Shown in pieces: positions 59,440 to 64,000 of a stretch of DNA of 64,000 bases (its first letter is position 1; every line of letters starts with the position of its first letter). The translations under genes and the position numbers were made by a program. Source of the stretch: Hahella sp. CCB-MM4 (lineage in GTDB: Bacteria; Pseudomonadota; Gammaproteobacteria; Pseudomonadales; Oleiphilaceae); assembly GCF_002260525.1 (NCBI RefSeq), contig NZ_MRYI01000003.1, forward strand, positions 372,001-436,000. Reading direction: 5' to 3'. Under the pieces are notes generated by a model, which saw nothing but the letters and a program-made list of their open reading frames with translations, was not told where the DNA came from and ran no database searches.

Positions 59440-61142
59440 GCCGGTATCTCCTGACGTCGACCGGCTGGATCGTTTACTTCAGTTGAATCAACCGGCGCGC
59501 CCGGAAGACTGAAATGCCGACGGTAAATGTCTTCATATCGCCTGACTTCATCGGCCCAGTGCGACTCAGACCACCCCAGTTTTGATCGACACAGATGACC
59601 GACCTCATCCAATACACTTGCACCAGCGTTGGGAAGCAATAGCCCGAGCCGGCTTCGACGCAGCATCAGGTCATCCAGATGCATCACCATTTCGTTATCC
59701 AGGCTCCAGCGCAACTCTGCCATGCAGGCTGGGGTTCCCTGTACCGGCTGCAGTTGGTCAGGTTCACAGGTGGCAATCTCATTGGCGGCCAAACCGAACC
59801 TTCCCACCAAACGCCCAGCCTGTCCGTTGGGAAGATGATTGAGCACTTCTCCCCGGTTTACCCGGCTAAAGATTCTCGACTCATCATTAGAGTGGTTTCC
59901 TTTCACTCCGAGATTTTCATTTTCCAGGTATTTCGCTGCATGTTTCAGGACATCGAGAGCGATCAGGCGGAAGGTTGTCAATTTGCCTCCCGCAACCGTG
60001 ATCAGGCCTTTTTCGTCCCATACGGAATGCTCCCGCTTTTCCTCAGAGGGATTCAACGCCCCGGAACTGACAACCGGACGAACTCCGGACCAGGAGCTGA
60101 TCACATCATCTTCATTCAAACCAAGTGCCGGAAACTGATGCTGTATACCGCCAAGCAGATAGTTGACCTCTGCCTGGGAAATACTGGCGTCATCGCGCAT
60201 ATCCTGGTGATGGTCGAGATCCGTGGTACCGATCACGGTCACCCCTTCCCAGGGGAATATAAACACTGGTCGCTTGTCGTGAGGATGAAAAAAGCTTACT
60301 GAGTAGCCTACGGGGAAACGCCATCCGGGAATTACCAGATGACTGCCTCTGAGGGGACGCATTCGCGCCGCTTCTCCCTGGGCAACCCGCAATTCGTCAG
60401 CCCAGGCGCCGGTGGCATTGATCACCACTTTGGCAGGTATTTCCAGTTCCTGGTTACTGATCATATCCTGCGCCACCACGCCACTAACCCGGGTTTGGCC
60501 TGCTTCAGAAGGGCGACTTTTCAATACATGCTTAACAGCGCAATAGTTCAGGGACTGAACCCCACTCATATGTGCCTCATGCAACACTCTGAGCACCAGC
60601 CGGGAATCATCGGTCACCGCATCGGTGAACTGGCTGAGGCTGGCCAGCCTTTCCTCCCTGATCCCCGGTGCCAGATACACAGCATCGCGGGCCGGGTAAC
60701 GGTGGTGTTGACGGGCGCCCGCCATCAAGTCATAGACATCCAGCACCCGTTCAAACAAAAAACCCGGAGGGAACTGTCCACGATAATGGGGCATCACAAA
60801 CCGAAGCGGATCCACCAACCCTTCAGCTTCCGTCATCAGTCTTTGCCGCTCTCTGACCGAGTCACGGGTCAGGGAAAGTTGTCCGGAAGCCAGATAACGA
60901 AGTCCACCATGCACCATTTTCGAGGACTTACTGGAACTGCCGTAGGAAAAATCATGCTTTTCGAGCAATAAGGCTTTCAAGCCTCGCCGGCCGCACTCTC
61001 TTAGAATACCGGCGCCGGTGATACCGCCACCAATAATCACAATATCCCATACAGTAGTGGTTTGTTTGAGCAAATCAACCAATTGCTCCCGACGACCCGG
61101 TTTCCAGGACGCGGATGTATCCTGATCAGACAACATCGTCAT
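59436..61142 (-). CDS. GlpD-like FAD-dependent glycerol-3-phosphate dehydrogenase family protein
   Basis: A 568-residue flavoprotein. The dinucleotide motif IVIIGGGITGAGILRECGRRGLKALLLEKHDF and the GlpD signature SYGSSSKSSKMVHGGLRYLASGQ are clear, with TGAWADELR and TTDLDHHQD further on and a C-terminal helical domain. Canonical GlpD oxidises glycerol 3-phosphate at the membrane and feeds quinones. The setting between an alkyl-DHAP-synthase-like protein and an FGGY kinase suggests it may act on a substituted glycerol 3-phosphate. It is coupled to the kinase by an ATGA overlap and starts 8 bp after the upstream gene. Confidence 0.9.
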   Translation of the reverse strand: MTMLSDQDTSASWKPGRREQLVDLLKQTTTVWDIVIIGGGITGAGILRECGRRGLKALLLEKHDFSYGSSSKSSKMVHGGLRYLASGQLSLTRDSVRERQRLMTEAEGLVDPLRFVMPHYRGQFPPGFLFERVLDVYDLMAGARQHHRYPARDAVYLAPGIREERLASLSQFTDAVTDDSRLVLRVLHEAHMSGVQSLNYCAVKHVLKSRPSEAGQTRVSGVVAQDMISNQELEIPAKVVINATGAWADELRVAQGEAARMRPLRGSHLVIPGWRFPVGYSVSFFHPHDKRPVFIFPWEGVTVIGTTDLDHHQDMRDDASISQAEVNYLLGGIQHQFPALGLNEDDVISSWSGVRPVVSSGALNPSEEKREHSVWDEKGLITVAGGKLTTFRLIALDVLKHAAKYLENENLGVKGNHSNDESRIFSRVNRGEVLNHLPNGQAGRLVGRFGLAANEIATCEPDQLQPVQGTPACMAELRWSLDNEMVMHLDDLMLRRSRLGLLLPNAGASVLDEVGHLCRSKLGWSESHWADEVRRYEDIYRRHFSLPGAPVDSTEVNDPAGRRQEIPA

Positions 61143-61150
61143 GGTCCTTG

Positions 61151-62863
61151 TTACTCCTGCCCTGAAGATCCGGTTTTTGAACCCGTGTCGCTACCTGTGC
61201 CTGTACCACCGGAGAGCTCTATCTCGTCCGGGTTGGCTGCCGCCAATTCCGTCCCTTCTGCTATACCTTCTACCGGAAACAGCGTCCCCGGGTTCATCAG
61301 ATCCTTGGGATCAAACGTGCTGATCAGAGACTTGATGGCACTCATGCCCAACATGCCTTTTTCGACAGGAAGATAGGGGGCATGGTCTCTGCCGACGCCA
61401 TGCTGGTGGCTGATGGTTCCGCGCCGATGCACGATCAATTCGGAGGTGGTGGACTTCATCCGGCGCCAGTAGGCCAGAGTCTTCGCATAACTTTCCGCTG
61501 TACGGAAGACATAGGTGGTGTAGATGGAGCAGCCCTGACTGTAAAAGTGTGACAGATGGGTAAAGACGTGAACGTTTTCTCCCACCTGCTTCAGCGAAGT
61601 CCGCAAGTTAGTTTCTATCTCACGCATCAACGAATCGACGTTATCCCAGTCTGTTGCCGTTTCCAGTGTGTCGACCACATAGCCGTCCTGCCACAATGCT
61701 TCACGCAGATACGGCATCATGAAACGCTTCTCGGCCCACTTTTTCCCTAATACGGTCCCGGTGCTGATCCCTTTGTGCCGACGGATGATTCGGCCGAACT
61801 GAGATTTTGCAGCCCTGCACTGTGCTCGGCTTCCAGTAATGCCCACGGTCATCATGCACTTGCCTTCATCCGCCCCGCGCCAGCTCAGATACTTTTCCAG
61901 CCAGGCAATCTGACCCGGATGTCCGGCCAATGCCAACTGGGTTTCGGTCTCCACCTCATTACTGACACGACACATGGAGAGCTGTATTTTACTCTGGACC
62001 AACTGGCGGGCAGCCGTCCTGGCCTGCTCCCAGGAGGGAAACACCACCACATAAAAATCTTCATGATCAGCCAGCGGCGTTACCCGCACCTTCACCTCTG
62101 TAATCACGCCCATGCGGCCTTCAGAGCCCATGAACATTTCCCTCAAATCCGGCCCGGCAGAGCTGGCAGGAATCGTTGGAATTTCCATGGTTCCCATTGG
62201 CGTTTCTATACGACCACCGGCAAACATCTGCTCAATTCGCCCGTAGCGCAGGGATTGCTGCCCACTGGAACGGCTCGCGACCCAGCCCCCCACCGTGGAA
62301 AGTTCAAATGACTGGGGGAAATGACCAAGCGTATAGCCATTGGCCCGCAACTGTGATTCCAGCAAAGGACCAGGGGTTCCGGCCCCAAAAGTGGCTATCT
62401 GACTGGTTTCATCCAGTTCCAGCAGTTGATTCATGCGTCCCATGTCGAGAGTCAGAATGGGCTTATCCGAGTGGAAGGGATTAATATGCCCTGCAACACT
62501 GGTTCCCCCACCATAAGGGATCAGGATGACGTCGTGATCAATGCAGAAATCCATCAGTTCCCGAACCTGCTCTGTCGTTTCAGGAAACGCAACACCATCC
62601 GGGAAAACGCCAAAATCACCGCTACGCATCGCCAACCAGTCCGGAAGACTCTGCCCCCGCGCATGACGCACGCGAACTTCCGAAGAGGTATCAACCAACA
62701 GATGACGCGGCAATCGGGATTCAGGAACCTTATCAATCACCTCCTGCAGAGATGCGTCAGGCAAAGCATTGGCTCTGCCGACTCGTTCAGCCAGAAAATC
62801 CACACCGTTACCAGGCAGTTCCATGCTGTTCTTTTCATCTCCCCAACCGTTCCAGCGTCTCAT
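61151..62863 (-). CDS. FAD-binding alkyl-dihydroxyacetonephosphate-synthase-like protein
   Basis: A 570-residue PCMH-type flavoprotein. The start MRRWNGWGDE is characteristic of bacterial AGPS-like proteins. The FAD domain has VILIPYGGGTSVAGHIN and GHFPQSFELSTVGGWVASRSSGQQSLRYGRIEQM. The C-terminal motif ISHQHGVGRDHAPYL corresponds to the essential HHH region of eukaryotic AGPS, with Gln in the middle. It ends in a GTGTGSDTGSKTGSSG low-complexity tail. AGPS exchanges the acyl chain of acyl-DHAP for a fatty alcohol; whether this homologue does so, or runs in reverse, is inference. It is first in the operon, with GAGAGTGAG before the ATG. Confidence 0.87.
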   Translation of the reverse strand: MRRWNGWGDEKNSMELPGNGVDFLAERVGRANALPDASLQEVIDKVPESRLPRHLLVDTSSEVRVRHARGQSLPDWLAMRSGDFGVFPDGVAFPETTEQVRELMDFCIDHDVILIPYGGGTSVAGHINPFHSDKPILTLDMGRMNQLLELDETSQIATFGAGTPGPLLESQLRANGYTLGHFPQSFELSTVGGWVASRSSGQQSLRYGRIEQMFAGGRIETPMGTMEIPTIPASSAGPDLREMFMGSEGRMGVITEVKVRVTPLADHEDFYVVVFPSWEQARTAARQLVQSKIQLSMCRVSNEVETETQLALAGHPGQIAWLEKYLSWRGADEGKCMMTVGITGSRAQCRAAKSQFGRIIRRHKGISTGTVLGKKWAEKRFMMPYLREALWQDGYVVDTLETATDWDNVDSLMREIETNLRTSLKQVGENVHVFTHLSHFYSQGCSIYTTYVFRTAESYAKTLAYWRRMKSTTSELIVHRRGTISHQHGVGRDHAPYLPVEKGMLGMSAIKSLISTFDPKDLMNPGTLFPVEGIAEGTELAAANPDEIELSGGTGTGSDTGSKTGSSGQE

Positions 62864-63119
62864 CTCACTCTCCGAATAATTAACTGATAATGTCGTGCAC
62901 CAAGGTACATATTTGATTTCTTGTTTGATGTCTTATTTATCCATTGTTCTTTACATCGGGGTTCAGGGATTAAACTCCAGGTTTCCACTGATGCAAAAGA
63001 TCACTATCCTTACAAGGTTAATAATATTGACGGGAAATACACTGTCAGATTCGGACAGTCCGGGTAGCAAATCGCGACAACGGACGACGAATGAGATATA
63101 CCACAAACTCTGAGACATC
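62864..63119. promoter_or_regulatory. Divergent promoter region between the AGPS-like operon and the araC-type gene
   Basis: An AT-rich 256-bp spacer that should carry both promoters and the AraC-family operator. I found no convincing direct-repeat operator or -35/-10 pair by eye. Confidence 0.4.
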
Positions 63120-64000
63120 ATGAAAAATCTGGGATTTGCCTCCGTTGCCGCCGTCAATCAATACCTCCGGTTTGCCGAAGATCATGGCCTGGACTGCGAT
63201 CAGGCACTAAAAGCGGCCTCGGTTGAAAGAGCCCGGCTGGCAGAAGGCTCAAGCGGTATCACAGGTATACAGTTTCAGGCTATCCTGAAAAATCTCATAC
63301 AACAATCCAATGATCCTCTGCTCGGCCTGAACAGTGGGGATTATGTGCAGCCAGGGTCCTACAATGTCCTGGGCTACATTGTCATGAGTTGTGCCACCCT
63401 GGGCGAAGCCATCGAGCGCATAGCACCGTTTGAAAAGCTGGTGGGTGATATGGGGGTGACCACCCTGGAGCCTTGGGAAACCGATCCGGACATGGTGTTG
63501 ATTCGCTGGCACTGCGCTTATCCCGATCCGGAAGTTCGTCCGCATATGGTCGACAATGTCTTTGCCTCCTGGGTGAACTTCAGCCGCTGGCTGGCCAACA
63601 ATGATTCGGCAGCACCTGAACAGCTATTGCTGCAGAAATCTTCCCCCACTGCCGATCAACTTCCCACTTATAAACAGCGTTACCAAGAGATATTTCATTG
63701 CCCGGTGCTTTACGATCAGAAGATAGATGCGTTGGTTTTCAGGCGGGCATTGCTGGATATCCCTCTGCGACAGCCGGATCAACTATTAAGAAAGACGCTG
63801 GAGGGGCATGCCACCCAGCAGATCAAGTCATTGGAGATGGATGACACACCAGACATCATCCGGGAAATCAAGCAACGACTTCAGCAGCAACTATCGGAAG
63901 GCATTACGCGTCAGGATATGGTGGCAGAGTCGATGAATATAACATCCAGAACCCTGCAACGACGCCTGAATGAGCACGGATACACCTACCAGCAACTCTT
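63120..64000 (+). CDS. AraC-family transcriptional regulator, 3' truncated by window edge
   Basis: At least 293 residues, open to the window end. The N-terminal part (about 1-200) is the arabinose-binding-like domain of the OruR/ArgR/GbdR-distant group that regulates lipid and small-molecule catabolism: VNQYLRFAEDHGLDCDQALKAASVE, then LNSGDYVQPGSYNVLGYIVMSCATLGEAIERIAPFEKLVGD. The first helix-turn-helix of the AraC DNA-binding domain begins near residue 240 (LSEGITRQDMVAESMNITSRTLQRRLNEHGYTYQQL). It is divergent from the AGPS-like operon and is the likely regulator. Confidence 0.93.
   Translation, partial: MKNLGFASVAAVNQYLRFAEDHGLDCDQALKAASVERARLAEGSSGITGIQFQAILKNLIQQSNDPLLGLNSGDYVQPGSYNVLGYIVMSCATLGEAIERIAPFEKLVGDMGVTTLEPWETDPDMVLIRWHCAYPDPEVRPHMVDNVFASWVNFSRWLANNDSAAPEQLLLQKSSPTADQLPTYKQRYQEIFHCPVLYDQKIDALVFRRALLDIPLRQPDQLLRKTLEGHATQQIKSLEMDDTPDIIREIKQRLQQQLSEGITRQDMVAESMNITSRTLQRRLNEHGYTYQQL

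Noticed and set aside
1-64000. tRNA, rRNA, prophage or transposase genes
   Set aside because: None was found on either strand; no cloverleaf with a TTCGA arm and no phage or IS motifs were recognised.

Overview
The window looks like a chromosome segment of a free-living gammaproteobacterium of the Pseudomonadales/Oceanospirillales type (Marinobacter, Ketobacter or Hahella-like). This rests on a LexA whose catalytic residues number exactly as in E. coli, followed by two small conserved genes arranged as downstream of lexA in Pseudomonas; YajQ; AmpG; the urease accessory order; and an imp-type type VI secretion cluster. No rRNA, tRNA, CRISPR, insertion sequence or prophage was seen. The genus is an inference.

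Layout. 1-3803: end of a urease operon (ureC 3' part, ureE, ureF, ureG, hupE/ureJ). 3972-12000: housekeeping genes (pdxH, a class I amidotransferase, acyP, an outer-membrane barrel protein, lexA with a perfect SOS box, a DUF1329 protein). 12000-30458: a type VI secretion region with an SDR, a membrane Ser/Thr kinase, a caspase-Sel1 lipoprotein, a hydrolase lipoprotein, tssA-B-C-C'-E-F-G-H and a SPOR-like membrane protein. The membrane complex (tssJKLM), hcp and vgrG are absent. 30532-37568: a repeat-containing protein, an FMN riboswitch with ribB, an exported MsrB-MsrA pair, ampG, yajQ and a response regulator with a degenerate GGDEF domain. 37729-38628: two copies of a conserved promoter plus short-RNA element on either side of a small membrane-protein gene.

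38686-45751 is a probable gamma-glutamyl amine/amino-alcohol catabolic locus: Fe-alcohol dehydrogenase, aldehyde dehydrogenase, GS-like gamma-glutamylamide synthetase, RpiR regulator with two TGTACA palindromes, amidotransferase/hydrolase and glutaminase. 46109-49260 has an MHYT-PAS hybrid kinase and a VOC protein. 49803-54517 is an exported oxidative operon: carotenoid-oxygenase-like protein, lactone-oxidase-like flavoprotein and a calycin-like protein. 55976-64000 is an AraC-regulated locus with an alkyl-DHAP-synthase-like flavoprotein, a GlpD-like dehydrogenase, an FGGY kinase, an isochorismatase-fold protein and a second Fe-ADH, which I interpret as possible alkylglycerol/ether-lipid metabolism.

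The most unusual window-wide signal is at least fifteen unrelated short tandem arrays (period 15-34 bp, 2-5 units). They sit at gene ends, in intergenic gaps and in a few coding regions, and several straddle a stop codon.
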